Shown: positions 53,747-62,905, counted from the first letter of the stretch. The stretch: DNA of 64,000 bases from Agromyces sp. G08B096 (GCF_040267705.1 NZ_CP158374.1:744001-808000); one strand, 5' to 3'. Translations and numbers: made by a program. Notes: a model not told the origin generated them from the letters alone.

Positions 53747-53780
53747 AGAGGGGCGGATGCCGCGAGGCATCCGCCCCTCT
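53747..53780. terminator. Terminator after clpC
   Basis: A 15-bp stem (AGAGGGGCGGATGCC and its complement) with loop GCGA is followed by TTTC. Confidence 0.85.
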
Positions 53781-53835
53781 TTCGTACCCGGCCGGCGAGC
53801 CGCGCCGGAGCCCGGCCCGCGCATACGATGGTCGG

Positions 53836-54339
53836 ATGACCGGATTCCAGGTGCGCCGGGCGCGCACGAGCGACGTGGTGAAGATCGTCGACCTCGTGGA
53901 GCCGCTGGTGCAGCGACGAATCCTGCTCGGCAAGGAGCGCGTCGACCTCTACGGGTCGCTGCAGGAGTTCGTCGTCGCGGAGAGCGACGAGGGCGAGCTC
54001 ATCGGCTGCGGCGCCCTGCACGTCATGTGGGAGGACCTCGGCGAGGTTCGCACCCTCGCCGTCGCCGACGGCTGGCTCGGGCGGGGCGTCGGGCATGCGC
54101 TGCTCGACGCGCTCGAACGCGACGCGCGGGAGCTCGGCCTCAGCCGGCTGTTCTGCCTGACGTTCGAGGTCGGCTTCTTCAGTCGGCACGGCTTCGAGGA
54201 CATGGGTGCCGAGACCGTCGATCCCGAGGTGTACGCCGAGCTCGTCCGCTCGCACGACGAAGGCGTTGCCGAGTTCCTCGACCTCGCACGCGTGAAGCAG
54301 AACACCCTCGGCAACACCCGGATGCTGAAGCTGCTCTAG
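53836..54339 (+). CDS. argA: Amino-acid (glutamate) N-acetyltransferase, GNAT type
   Basis: The 167-residue protein closely resembles the short actinobacterial N-acetylglutamate synthase (like Rv2747 of M. tuberculosis): RRARTSDVVKIVDLV, GCGALHVMWEDLGEVRTLAV, FEVGFFSRHGF and a C-terminal KQNTLGNTRML. It makes N-acetylglutamate for arginine synthesis. ATG 53836 is 6 nt after TACGAT (leaderless). Confidence 0.88.
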   Translation: MTGFQVRRARTSDVVKIVDLVEPLVQRRILLGKERVDLYGSLQEFVVAESDEGELIGCGALHVMWEDLGEVRTLAVADGWLGRGVGHALLDALERDARELGLSRLFCLTFEVGFFSRHGFEDMGAETVDPEVYAELVRSHDEGVAEFLDLARVKQNTLGNTRMLKLL

Positions 54340-54424
54340 CGCGAATCCGAGCGCGAGCTGAGCGTTGCTCGGCACGCCGTCGCGATGCCACGGCCCGCGC
54401 CGACGGTGGACGTACCCTGTGCAC

Positions 54425-55072
54425 ATGTCGACGAACCGCACGCCACCCGGGCGGCTCTCGCCCGCGGTCTACCGCCGCAGACGGCTCGTCGTGCTGCTCG
54501 GCGTCGTGGCCGTCATCGTGGCGGTCGTGCTGATCATCGTGCGCCCGGGCGCGAGCCAGGGCGATGAGAAGGATGCCTCGCCGACGACGGCGCCGGAGAC
54601 GACCGGACCGGCCTCGACAGGAGCGGCGACCACCGCCATCCCCACGGAGCCCGCGGCGGCCGACGGCGACGCCTGCACGGATGCCCAGGTGCTCGTGGAG
54701 GCCGTGACCGACAAGACCGAGTACGGCGCCGGCGAGCAGCCGCAGCTGTCGGTGACGATCACCAACACCGGGAAGAACGCCTGCGTGCTGAACGCCGGCA
54801 CGAACGCCCAGGTCTTCACGATCACGAGCGGCGAGGAGGTCTACTGGACCTCCACCGACTGCCAGGTCGACGCGATCGATGCGGAGGTCCTCCTCACTCC
54901 CGGCACTCCGGTGTCCTCCAGCGTGCCGCTCATCTGGGACCGCACGCGCTCGAGCACCGAGACCTGCGACGGCGCGCGCGAGGCCGTCCCGGCCGGCGGG
55001 GCGTCGTACCACCTCGCGGTGACGGTCGACGGCTTCGAGTCCGCCGAGCGGAAGCAGTTCCTGCTGTACTAG
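54425..55072 (+). CDS. Membrane-anchored extracytoplasmic protein (DUF4232-like)
   Basis: The 215-residue protein has one membrane helix (about 20-42), a Thr/Pro/Ala-rich linker and a beta-rich outer domain with four Cys (VTITNTGKNACVLNAGTN). The fold resembles DUF4232-type domains. ATG 54425 lies 6 nt after TACCCT (leaderless). Function unknown. Confidence 0.65.
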   Translation: MSTNRTPPGRLSPAVYRRRRLVVLLGVVAVIVAVVLIIVRPGASQGDEKDASPTTAPETTGPASTGAATTAIPTEPAAADGDACTDAQVLVEAVTDKTEYGAGEQPQLSVTITNTGKNACVLNAGTNAQVFTITSGEEVYWTSTDCQVDAIDAEVLLTPGTPVSSSVPLIWDRTRSSTETCDGAREAVPAGGASYHLAVTVDGFESAERKQFLLY

Positions 55073-55138
55073 CGAGGTCAAGCCCCTTGCCGCTTCCTGA
55101 TCCGCCGAGGATGCTCCGGCGAAAGGGAGGTGGTTCCG

Positions 55139-55627
55139 ATGACCACGAACGAATCGTCGATGCGAGACGCGTCGCGCCGGAACTCCTACGCGGAGAGCGC
55201 CGTTCAGAAAGCGGCGCTGATCGTGGGGATCGTGTTCCTCGTGGTGGGCATCGCGGGGTTCATTCCCGGGCTCACGACGAACATCGAGGAGCTCCAGTTC
55301 GCCGGGCATGCGTCGGGAGCGCTGCTGCTCGGCCTCTTCCAGGTGTCCGTGCTGCACAATCTCGTGCACCTGCTCTTCGGCATCGCCGGCGTCGCGTTCG
55401 CAGCGTCCTTCTCGGGCTCGCGGAACTACCTCATCTGGGGCGGTGTGATCTACGCCGTGCTGTGGGTGTACGGGCTGTTCCTCTCCGGCGACCACCCGGC
55501 GAACTTCGTGCCGTTGAACGCCGCGGACAACTGGCTGCACTTGGTGCTCGCGGTCGGCATGGTGCTGCTGGGCCTGCTCCTCGGACGCCGCACGACCGGC
55601 GCGGACGCCAGGGCCGCGGCCCGGTAG
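55139..55627 (+). CDS. DUF4383 membrane protein
   Basis: The 162-residue protein has four membrane segments and the HNLVHLLFGIAG motif of DUF4383, a family of unknown function. ATG 55139 is chosen because GGGAGG lies 8 nt upstream. Confidence 0.85.
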   Translation: MTTNESSMRDASRRNSYAESAVQKAALIVGIVFLVVGIAGFIPGLTTNIEELQFAGHASGALLLGLFQVSVLHNLVHLLFGIAGVAFAASFSGSRNYLIWGGVIYAVLWVYGLFLSGDHPANFVPLNAADNWLHLVLAVGMVLLGLLLGRRTTGADARAAAR

Positions 55628-55716
55628 GCATCGGTCCGCGGACATCGCCCGTCGCCATCGCCCGTCGACACCGCCCGTCGCCGCCGCCCGGACGCGGCGG
55701 CGATAGGCTGGAGCCC

Positions 55717-56124
55717 ATGGCAGGCAAGGCGCGAAAGAAGCCCTCGGAGCCCGTGGAGTTCCGTTCGCAGGCGCTGGCCGAGGCGCTGGAGCGCCAGGAC
55801 ATGGCCGCCGTCGCTCTGGCGCTGCGGCACGGGAACACCGTCGTGCCGCTGATCAAGCCCGGCCCCCGCGACCGGCCCCTCGACGGCGGCGAGGTGTGGA
55901 CGTACCGCGACCCGAACACGGGCGAAGTGGCGCTGCTGCTCTTCAGCGACGCGGCCCACAAACCGGCGAACCTGCCGCCCGCGGTGGGCTTGCAGAGCCC
56001 CGCGTGGCTGAAGTCGTTCCTCAGGCGCTACGAGTCGACCATCACGACGGTGTTCCTCGACATCGCCGGGCCGCATCCGATGCAGGCGCCGCCGGCAGAG
56101 CTGCTGAAGGCGCTCGAGGCCTAG
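55717..56124 (+). CDS. SseB-like domain protein
   Basis: The 135-residue protein starts with a Lys-rich tail and has a QALAEALERQDMAAVALALR helix followed by VVPLIKPG and VALLLFSDA strands, similar to SseB N-terminal domains. ATG 55717 is 7 nt after TAGGCT. The assignment is tentative. Confidence 0.55.
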   Translation: MAGKARKKPSEPVEFRSQALAEALERQDMAAVALALRHGNTVVPLIKPGPRDRPLDGGEVWTYRDPNTGEVALLLFSDAAHKPANLPPAVGLQSPAWLKSFLRRYESTITTVFLDIAGPHPMQAPPAELLKALEA

Positions 56125-56137
56125 CCGCAGCCGCGCC

Positions 56138-57502
56138 TCAGAACGCGGCGTCGAGCTCGCGTTCGCGCGGGCTCGAGGCGGCGATCATGGCGTGGTCGAC
56201 GGCAGCGCGCACGCTGCCCGCCTCGACATCGAGGATGGTCGAGTAGCCCAGTCGGGATGCCTCGGCCGTGCGCTGCTTGGCCGCGGCCACGGGCCGCACC
56301 TCGCCGGCGAGGCTGATCTCGCCGAAGGCGGCCAGTTCGTGCGGCACCGCGCGATCGCGGACCGCCGAGGCGATGGCCACGGCGATCGCGAGGTCGGCCG
56401 CGGGTTCGACGAGCCGCACGCCGCCGACCGTCGAGACGTACACGTCGTGCTCGGCGAGCTTGCGCAGCCCGGCGCGGCGCTCGAGGACGGCGAGGATCAT
56501 CGCCACGCGCGAAGGGTCGACGCCGTTCACGACCCGGCGCGGCTGCGGCGCCTTGGACTCGACGACGAGCGCCTGGACCTCGACGGGCAGCGCCCGCCGG
56601 CCCTCGAGGGCGACCGTGACGCAAGTGCCGCTCACGGCCGCACGGGAGCGGCTGAGGAAGAGCCCGGAGGGGTCGGGGACCTCGGCGATGCCGTCACCGG
56701 TCATCTCGAAGCAGCCGACCTCGTCGGTCGGGCCGAACCGGTTCTTCAGCGCGCGGACGAATCGGAGGGCCGTCTGCCGATCGCCCTCGAACTGGCACAC
56801 GACGTCGACGAGGTGCTCGAGCAGGCGCGGCCCGGCGATCGTGCCGTCTTTGGTGACGTGGCCGACGATGAGGACGGGGAGCTGGCGCTCCTTCGCGACG
56901 CGGATGAGGGTGGACGCCACCTCGCGCACCTGACTGGGCTGGCCCGGCAGACCGTCGGACAGGGAGCTCGAGACGGTCTGCACCGAGTCGACCACGAGCA
57001 GGTCGGGCGCGACCTCGTCGACCTGGCCGAGGATGGTCGCGAGATCGGTCTCCGCGGCGAGGTAGAGCTCGGGGGAGAGGGCGCCCGTGCGCCCGGCGCG
57101 GAGGCGCACCTGCGCGGCGGACTCCTCGGCGCTGACGTAGAGCACACGCCGTCCGCCCGCGGCCGCGCGGGCGGCGACCTCGAGGAGGAGCGTGGACTTG
57201 CCCACGCCCGGCTCGCCGGAGAGCAGGATCGCGGCGCCCGCGACGATGCCGCCGCCCAGCACCCGGTCGAACTCGCCGATGCCGCTCGGCCGATGGGCGG
57301 CGTCTTCGATCTCGACCTCGGCGATGGGCCTCGCCCGGCGCGCGCCCGTGGGGGCGACGGGCTTCAGCGCCCTGGTGAGCCCGGTGGGCTCGGCGACGTC
57401 GATGACGGTGCCCCACTGCTGGCACTCGCCGCACCGGCCGACCCACTTCACGGTGCTCCACCCGCATTCGCTGCAACGGAAGGAGGATGCGGGTTTGGCC
57501 AT
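56138..57502 (-). CDS. radA: DNA repair protein RadA
   Basis: The 454-residue protein has an N-terminal C4 zinc finger (CSECGW and CGECQQW), a RecA-like core with GEPGVGKSTLLLEVA, the RadA motif KNRFG and a C-terminal Lon-like domain. It promotes branch migration in recombination. ATG 57502 is 6 nt after TAGCCT on the minus strand (leaderless). Confidence 0.95.
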   Translation of the reverse strand: MAKPASSFRCSECGWSTVKWVGRCGECQQWGTVIDVAEPTGLTRALKPVAPTGARRARPIAEVEIEDAAHRPSGIGEFDRVLGGGIVAGAAILLSGEPGVGKSTLLLEVAARAAAGGRRVLYVSAEESAAQVRLRAGRTGALSPELYLAAETDLATILGQVDEVAPDLLVVDSVQTVSSSLSDGLPGQPSQVREVASTLIRVAKERQLPVLIVGHVTKDGTIAGPRLLEHLVDVVCQFEGDRQTALRFVRALKNRFGPTDEVGCFEMTGDGIAEVPDPSGLFLSRSRAAVSGTCVTVALEGRRALPVEVQALVVESKAPQPRRVVNGVDPSRVAMILAVLERRAGLRKLAEHDVYVSTVGGVRLVEPAADLAIAVAIASAVRDRAVPHELAAFGEISLAGEVRPVAAAKQRTAEASRLGYSTILDVEAGSVRAAVDHAMIAASSPRERELDAAF

Positions 57503-57555
57503 GCGCCGAGGCTACCGGGCGCCGCCGACACCCGAGGCCGGGTGTCCTGGCGTGG

Positions 57556-58362
57556 TCAGGCGGCGGCCGCCAGCGACGCCCGGAGAGCGACCTCATCCGC
57601 GCCGCGTTCCAGGAGCACGCGCTCCACCGCGGGACGGAACGCCTCCGCCCACACGCGGTAGCCGTCGTCGTTCGGGTGGAACATGTCGCGGGCGAACTGC
57701 GTGAGGATGCCGCGCAGGCCCTGCCGCCTCGTCAGCGCGTGCAAGGGTACGACCGTGAGGCCCCGTTCGCGCGCGGCGGCGCGGAGCATCCGGTTCGCGT
57801 GGGCCACCTTGCGCTCGTTGTGCGGCAGGTGGAAGCACGGCAGGTCGGCGACGATCGCGTGCGCGGGCACGGCGTCGAGGATGTCGCGGATGTTGCGCTC
57901 GAAGGCCGCCGGATTCCAGTCGGCGATGTCGTTCGCGCCGATCGAGACCGTGACGAGGTCGGGTTCGCGGCCGCCGAGGTCGAGCGCGGCGAGCCGCGGC
58001 AGCTGGTCGCGGACGGCGAGGGCCGTCGTGGCTCCGGAGACGCTCAGGTTCACCGCATGCACCTCGCGGCCCGTGAGCGCTGCGGCGTGCTCGGCGAGGA
58101 GGCCGACGTAGCTGCGGTCGGGCCGGCTCGCGCCGATGCCCTGGGCTGCGCTGTCGCCGATGGCGACGTAGACGAGGTCGCCGCCCGCGGCGGCGCGGCG
58201 GCGCCACCACTTCGAATGCACGGGCAGCGTGTCGTTCAGCGTCGACCGGTGCTCCGCCACGAGCGACCGGTACCGCGGCACGCCGACGGTGCCGAGGAGG
58301 GTGGCCGACGCGAGGCGCAGGCCCTCGCCGAGCCGACCGGATGACGCAGGACGCAGGAACAC
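57556..58362 (-). CDS. SGNH/GDSL hydrolase
   Basis: The 268-residue protein has the block I motif AIGDSAAQG with the nucleophile Ser, block III GANDIADW, and block V DMFHPNDDGY with Asp and His. It is a lipase/esterase-type enzyme. No signal peptide is obvious. GTG 58362 is 6 nt after TACCTT on the minus strand. Confidence 0.88.
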   Translation of the reverse strand: MFLRPASSGRLGEGLRLASATLLGTVGVPRYRSLVAEHRSTLNDTLPVHSKWWRRRAAAGGDLVYVAIGDSAAQGIGASRPDRSYVGLLAEHAAALTGREVHAVNLSVSGATTALAVRDQLPRLAALDLGGREPDLVTVSIGANDIADWNPAAFERNIRDILDAVPAHAIVADLPCFHLPHNERKVAHANRMLRAAARERGLTVVPLHALTRRQGLRGILTQFARDMFHPNDDGYRVWAEAFRPAVERVLLERGADEVALRASLAAAA

Positions 58363-58448
58363 GGCTCGAAGGTAGGCCCGTGGGCTGCACGGCCGCTGCG
58401 GAGCTGCTGCACGTCGCCTGAGAGCCCGGGGCGGGGCATCCGTTCGTT

Positions 58449-58477
58449 TTGCCTGATACGAGCGCTTCGCCTAAGAT
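58449..58477 (+). promoter_or_regulatory. Sigma-A-type promoter of tRNA-Ser
   Basis: TTGCCT (58449-58454), 17-bp spacer and TAAGAT (58472-58477); the expected start is next to the tRNA 5' end. Confidence 0.65.
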
Positions 58478-58484
58478 CGTTCCC

Positions 58485-58574
58485 GGTACCGTGTCCGAGC
58501 GGCCGAAGGTGCAACTCTCGAAAAGTTGTGTGCGTGAAAGCGCACCGTGGGTTCAAATCCCACCGGTACCGCCA
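58485..58574 (+). tRNA. tRNA-Ser (CGA)
   Basis: A class II tRNA with acceptor GGTACCG, anticodon loop CTCGAAA (CGA), a long variable arm and encoded CCA (58572-58574). Confidence 0.95.
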
Positions 58575-58576
58575 CC

Positions 58577-58603
58577 GAAACCCCCTCGCACCGAGGGGGT
58601 TTC
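58577..58603. terminator. Terminator after tRNA-Ser
   Basis: GAAACCCCCTCG pairs with CGAGGGGGTTTC across a 3-nt loop. Confidence 0.8.
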
Positions 58604-58646
58604 GTCGTCAGAGGCGCTCCGCGCCCGGATCGGCAGGGGAGGCGCG

Positions 58647-58931
58647 ATGCTCACGCTCATCGGCGAACTCCTGCGGCTGCTCCAGGTCACGACGGGGCTG
58701 CAGCTCGGGCTCGACGCGGGCCTGGGGCTCGCGCTGCTCGGCGCCGCCGCGGTCGCCGTGCTGGTCGTCGCAGCCCGGTCGGTGCCGGGCCTGGTCGCCG
58801 CCGATCCCACCCGAGCCGCGCTCCGGCTGCGGCAGACCGCCGACCCGTGGCGGCTGCTCGCCCAGAGCGATCCCGACGCGCCCGGTCGGCCGCGTCCCAG
58901 GGCGCCGGGCCGGGGCATCCCGGCCGCATAG
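58647..58931 (+). CDS. DUF6412-like small membrane protein
   Basis: The 94-residue protein has one or two hydrophobic segments (about 20-48) and a conserved DPTRAALRLRQTADPWRL-type tail. It precedes a YidC-like gene, the usual context of DUF6412. AGGGGAGG is upstream of ATG 58647. Confidence 0.65.
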   Translation: MLTLIGELLRLLQVTTGLQLGLDAGLGLALLGAAAVAVLVVAARSVPGLVAADPTRAALRLRQTADPWRLLAQSDPDAPGRPRPRAPGRGIPAA

Positions 58932-59068
58932 TCGCCGCGCGCTGCGCCGCACCCGACCGGGGTGCCGCGCGTCGGGCGACCCCACGGCCAGACGGATGAC
59001 CCGGCCCCGCCGTGCCGCGCGCTCGCGCGCCCGGCGGAGGTCCCGCCCGACCGCAAGGAGCCTCGCTC

Positions 59069-59914
59069 ATGGACCTCTACTCGTTCCCGCCCATCGCCGC
59101 CGTCCTCGACGGCGCCTACACCCTGCTCATGGCCCTCGCCGGCCTTCTCGATCCGCTCATCGGCGTCACCAGCGCCGCGGCGGCCATCGTGCTCGTGACG
59201 GTGATCGTCCGCGCGGTGCTCATCCCCACCGCCGTCTCGATGGCGAAGGGCGAGCAGGTGCGCGCCCGCCTGGCGCCCAAGCTGCAGGCGCTGCGGCAGC
59301 GCCACCGCGACAACCCCGAACGCCTGCAGCGCGAGCTCGCGAAGCTCTACGCCGACGAAGGCACCTCGCCGCTCGCCGGCTGCCTGCCGATGCTGGTGCA
59401 GGCCCCGGTCGTCGGGGTCATCTACGCCCTGTTCATCCTGCCGAGTGTGAACGGCCACGCGAACGCGCTGCTCACGGAGACGCTGGGCGGCGTTCCGCTC
59501 GGCTCGAGCCTCGCCGGCGAGGCGGTCCACGGCACCCTCGGCTGGCCGGACGCGCTGGTCTTCGGCGGGGTCATCCTCCTCATCGCGCTGATCGCCGAGG
59601 TGACGAGGCGCGTGCTGCGCCCGCCCGTGCCGCCGGCGGCAACCGCCGCGGCTGCCGCCGGCCAGGCGGGGAAGCCCGGCACCCCCGCCACGTCGGGGCC
59701 TGCGGGAGCGCTCGCCGCGCCGGGCGTCGCGCGCGCCCTCGGGTTCCTCCCGTACGCGACCGCGGTCGTCGCCGTCTTCGTTCCCCTCGCTGCAGGCCTC
59801 TACCTCGTCGTCACGGTCGCGTGGACGCTGGTGCAGCGGATGGTCCTCCGCCGCCGGTTCCCGCTCCCCGAGCCCCCCGCGGCGCCGCAGCCGGCCGCCG
59901 GAGCCGCGCCATAG
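59069..59914 (+). CDS. YidC/Oxa1-type membrane insertase paralogue
   Basis: The 281-residue protein has the YidC core: an N-terminal segment, TVIVRAVLIPTAVSMAKGEQ with the conserved Arg in the hydrophilic groove, a cytoplasmic hairpin and AGCLPMLVQAPVVGVIYALF. A linker of Ala/Gly/Pro (about 190-220) precedes the last helices. AAGGAG is upstream. It is probably a second insertase, since the main yidC usually lies by rnpA. Confidence 0.85.
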   Translation: MDLYSFPPIAAVLDGAYTLLMALAGLLDPLIGVTSAAAAIVLVTVIVRAVLIPTAVSMAKGEQVRARLAPKLQALRQRHRDNPERLQRELAKLYADEGTSPLAGCLPMLVQAPVVGVIYALFILPSVNGHANALLTETLGGVPLGSSLAGEAVHGTLGWPDALVFGGVILLIALIAEVTRRVLRPPVPPAATAAAAAGQAGKPGTPATSGPAGALAAPGVARALGFLPYATAVVAVFVPLAAGLYLVVTVAWTLVQRMVLRRRFPLPEPPAAPQPAAGAAP

Positions 59915-59997
59915 CGGGCGGGACGTTCGGCGCGCAAGGGGTTGTCGCCTTGTCCGCGGGAGTGGTTGGTTAGGGACATCCGATCGAAGGAGTTCAC

Positions 59998-60270
59998 ATG
60001 AGTTTCCTCGGCTTCCTGCTCCTCGGCCTCATCGCCGGGGCCATCGCCAAGCTGATCCTGCCCGGCAAGCAGGGCGGCGGGTGGTTCATCACGCTGCTGC
60101 TCGGCGTCGTCGGCGCTCTGCTCGGCGGATGGCTCGGCAGCCTCATCCTGAACCGTCCGCTCACGGAGTTCTGGGATCTCGGAACCTGGCTGCTCGCGAT
60201 CGCGGGGTCGATCATCGTCCTGCTGATCTACGGCCTGATCGTCGGTCGTCGCAGCCGCTCCGCGACCTGA
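59998..60270 (+). CDS. GlsB/YeaQ/YmgE family membrane protein
   Basis: The 90-residue protein has three helices and the glycine-rich GLIAGAIAKLILPGKQGGG motif of transglycosylase-associated proteins. AAGGAG precedes ATG 59998. A stress-related role is typical. Confidence 0.88.
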   Translation: MSFLGFLLLGLIAGAIAKLILPGKQGGGWFITLLLGVVGALLGGWLGSLILNRPLTEFWDLGTWLLAIAGSIIVLLIYGLIVGRRSRSAT

Positions 60271-60283
60271 TCCACGTGCACTG

Positions 60284-60317
60284 CGAACGGCCCCGGCCCA
60301 CCGGCCGGGGCCGTTCG
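60284..60317. terminator. Bidirectional terminator
   Basis: A 15-bp stem (CGAACGGCCCCGGCC and its complement) with a 4-nt loop, between convergent genes. Confidence 0.85.
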
Positions 60318-60370
60318 TCGTGTCGGCGGTGCCTCGCCGGCGTCCGCGGGATGCGGCGCCGACGAGCCCG

Positions 60371-61102
60371 TCAGGCGCCGGCCAGCTCGACGAATCGCCG
60401 CAGGATCTGCTGCGGCACCGTGACGGATGCCTCCGCCAGGCGCCGCTGCACGGCGACGAGCTCGCTCGCGGGGAAGTAGCCGTGGTGCCGGTAGACGAGG
60501 GCCCGTGCGGCGAAATCCGCGGGAGTGACCTCGGGATGGAACTGCGTGGCGTACACCGCGGCGCCCACCCGGTACAGCTGCACCGGGCACGTGGCCGATG
60601 AGGCGAGCAGCGACGCCCCCTCTGGCAGCCGGCTCGTGGACTCCTTGTGCGCGACGAGCGCGTCGAACCGGTCGGGCAGGCCCCGCGTGAGCGGGTCGAG
60701 CCGCCCGGCGGCCGTGAGCGCGATCTCGACGGGCGCGGCCGGCTCGGGATGCTCCGTTCCGGTCGCGCCGCCCAGCACGCGGGTGAGCACGCCGATGCCG
60801 TAGCAGGTCAGCATCACCGGCAGGTCGTGCGCGATGCCGTGCCGGGCGAGTCGTTCGAGGTCGCCCTCGACCCGCCGCTGCACCGGGTGCTTCCCGGTCT
60901 CGGGGGTGGTGACGTTGTACGGGCTGCCCCCGACCATGACCCCCGCGTAGTCGCCGAGGTCGACGGCGCTCAGCGGGTCGACGTCGAGGCGGAGGTGGTC
61001 GAGCCGGTCGGCGGGAAGGCCCGTCGCGCGGCGGAACGACTCGTATTCGGGTCCGACGGCCTCGACCTCGGGCCGTGCGGAGAGGAGCAGGAACCGGCTC
61101 AC
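60371..61102 (-). CDS. Class I glutamine amidotransferase (GMP synthase-like)
   Basis: The 243-residue protein has the triad of GATase I: Cys in LTCYGIGVL, and His and Glu in QFHPEV. It has no synthetase domain, so it resembles stand-alone GuaA-type amidotransferases of unknown substrate. GTG 61102 overlaps the stop of the LysR-like gene (GTGA). Confidence 0.85.
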   Translation of the reverse strand: MSRFLLLSARPEVEAVGPEYESFRRATGLPADRLDHLRLDVDPLSAVDLGDYAGVMVGGSPYNVTTPETGKHPVQRRVEGDLERLARHGIAHDLPVMLTCYGIGVLTRVLGGATGTEHPEPAAPVEIALTAAGRLDPLTRGLPDRFDALVAHKESTSRLPEGASLLASSATCPVQLYRVGAAVYATQFHPEVTPADFAARALVYRHHGYFPASELVAVQRRLAEASVTVPQQILRRFVELAGA

Positions 61103-61818
61103 CGGCGCCGGCCCTTGCCGCGCCGACCGGAGCCGGACCCCGACGAACGACCACGCCGGTCGCCGCGTCCGGCGCTCCGCCCGCCGCCGCGGGATCCGGA
61201 TGCCCCGCCGGAGGCTCCGCCCGACGTCCGTCCGGTGTCGCGCCCGGCGCCGCCCCGCGGCGCTTCGGCCGCCCCGCCGGCGTCCGCGCCGCGCGAGCTG
61301 CGTGCCGACCGGCCGCGCACGACGCCGACGAACTCCTGGATGTCGTCGTCGTCGCGCTCGACCGGCCACACCAGGGCGATGCGCGTCGGTTCGGCATCCG
61401 TCACGGGCACGGCGACGACGTCGCGCCGGTGGTGCAGGCGGGCGACGCCATGCGGCAGGACCGCATAGCCGGTGCCGGCCGCGACGAGTTCGACGGTCAT
61501 CGCGGCATCGGGCTGCACGGGCGCCGCGGACTCGTCGGCGAGGTCGGCGCGCGTCACGCCGTCGGCCTCCGCGAGGGCGTGCTCCTTCGGGAGCACCGCG
61601 ACCGGGACCTCCTCCCACAGCGGGATGACGTGCAGGCCCTCGGTCGCGACCGGCAGCCGCACGAAGGCGAGGTCGTGCTCGCCGGCGAGGAGCGCGTCGA
61701 GCTGCACCGCCTCGTCGACCCGCGTCGCCTCCAGCGGGAGGTCGGGCCGGCGCTCCGCCCAGGTGCGCAGCCAGCGGCCGGGGCTCACGCCCGCGACGTA
61801 GCCGAGCCTCAGGGTCAT
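61099..61818 (-). CDS. LysR substrate-binding-domain protein without HTH
   Basis: The 239-residue protein is a LysR-type effector domain (LRLGYVAGVSPGRWLRTW start; LAFVRLPVATEGLHVIPLW; TGYAVLPHGVARL) with no DNA-binding N-terminus and a Gly/Arg-rich C-terminal tail of about 65 residues. It starts at ATG 61818, 6 nt after TAGCCT (leaderless). It is divergent from the DUF5997 gene, its common partner in actinobacteria. The tail might bind RNA or DNA. Confidence 0.8.
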   Translation of the reverse strand: MTLRLGYVAGVSPGRWLRTWAERRPDLPLEATRVDEAVQLDALLAGEHDLAFVRLPVATEGLHVIPLWEEVPVAVLPKEHALAEADGVTRADLADESAAPVQPDAAMTVELVAAGTGYAVLPHGVARLHHRRDVVAVPVTDAEPTRIALVWPVERDDDDIQEFVGVVRGRSARSSRGADAGGAAEAPRGGAGRDTGRTSGGASGGASGSRGGGRSAGRGDRRGRSSGSGSGRRGKGRRR

Positions 61819-61847
61819 CCGTTCAGGCTATCGGCTACCGTATGAGG

Positions 61848-62234
61848 GTGAGTCAGTCCATGAAGCCCGAGACCGCGGCGAAGAAGCTCGGCATCCTCCT
61901 CGAGGCCGCGCCCGAGTCGTTCCGCGAGGGCCCGGTCACGCGCGACGAGCTCGCCGCGCTGCAGGCCGACCCGCCCGAGTGGCTGGCCACGCTCCGGCGC
62001 GAGGGCCCACACCCCAAGCGCGTGGTGGCCGAGAAGCTCGGCATCTCCAACTCCGGGCTCGCCCGCTCCGGCATCACCGAGCCGCTCACCACGGCCGAGA
62101 TCAAGGCGCTGCTCGCGGCTCCGCCGGAGTGGCTCGTCGCCGAACGCGCGACGCAGGCGCAGGTGCGCGCCGAGAAGATCCGCGTCGCCGAGCGCGACGC
62201 CGAACGCGCCCGCCGCGCCGCCGATCAGGAGTAG
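61848..62234 (+). CDS. DUF5997 protein
   Basis: The 128-residue protein has MKPETAAKKLGILLEAAPE and a helical SNSGLARSGITEPLT block that could bind DNA. GTG 61848 is 6 nt after TACCGT, favouring it over ATG 61842. The neighbouring gene lacks the HTH of LysR, so this protein may supply it (inference). It overlaps the convergent hydrolase by 10 bp. Confidence 0.75.
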   Translation: MSQSMKPETAAKKLGILLEAAPESFREGPVTRDELAALQADPPEWLATLRREGPHPKRVVAEKLGISNSGLARSGITEPLTTAEIKALLAAPPEWLVAERATQAQVRAEKIRVAERDAERARRAADQE

Positions 62235-62854
62235 CGGGCCCGCAACCACGCGACCAGGTCGCCCAGCTCCCGCTCGGACACCGAGTGGCCGAGCCCCTCG
62301 TAGATGCGGGCGTCGACGTCGGCGTGCGCCGGCAGCCACGCCTGCGTGAGCGCGACCTCCTCCGCGGGGATCACCTCGTCGGCCGTGCCTCTGCCCCAGA
62401 ACACCGGCGGACGCACCTCCGCGAGACGGGCGTCCCCGGCTCGATCACCGGGGAGTGCGAAGCCCGCCAGCGTCGCCGCGAAGCCGAACCGCTGCGGATC
62501 GCGTCGGAGCAGCTCGAGCGCCATCGCCCCGCCCTGGGAGAAGCCCACGAGACCGACGGATGCCACGTCGGGAGCGACACGGTCGAGCCAGTCGACGATC
62601 GCGGTCGTCGCGGCATCCGCCTGCCCCAGCGCACGCCGCGCATCGGTGCCGGCCAGATCGAACCAGGCGTGCCCGTAGTCGGCGGCGATGGGGGCCCGCA
62701 GCGATGCGATCACCGGCTCCAGCGGCAGGTACGGCGCGAGCCCGAACAGGTCGCCCTCGTGCGAGTTGTAGCCGTGCAGGAGGACGAGGAGGGGCCGGCC
62801 GACCCGGTCGGCCGGACCGGCCGACCACAGGACGGCGTCGTCGTCGATGCGCAT
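62225..62854 (-). CDS. Alpha/beta hydrolase (carboxylesterase/phospholipase type)
   Basis: The 209-residue protein has LLHGYNSHEGDL, the nucleophile elbow GFSQGG, a later Asp in RGTADEVIP and His in GLGHSVS. This matches the YpfH/carboxylesterase 2 family. ATG 62854 is 6 nt after TACGAT (leaderless). Confidence 0.88.
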   Translation of the reverse strand: MRIDDDAVLWSAGPADRVGRPLLVLLHGYNSHEGDLFGLAPYLPLEPVIASLRAPIAADYGHAWFDLAGTDARRALGQADAATTAIVDWLDRVAPDVASVGLVGFSQGGAMALELLRRDPQRFGFAATLAGFALPGDRAGDARLAEVRPPVFWGRGTADEVIPAEEVALTQAWLPAHADVDARIYEGLGHSVSERELGDLVAWLRARYS

Positions 62855-62905
62855 CCGGGCATCGTACGCCACGGCGCCGGCGCACGGGTGGGGCAGAATC
62901 GTCGC

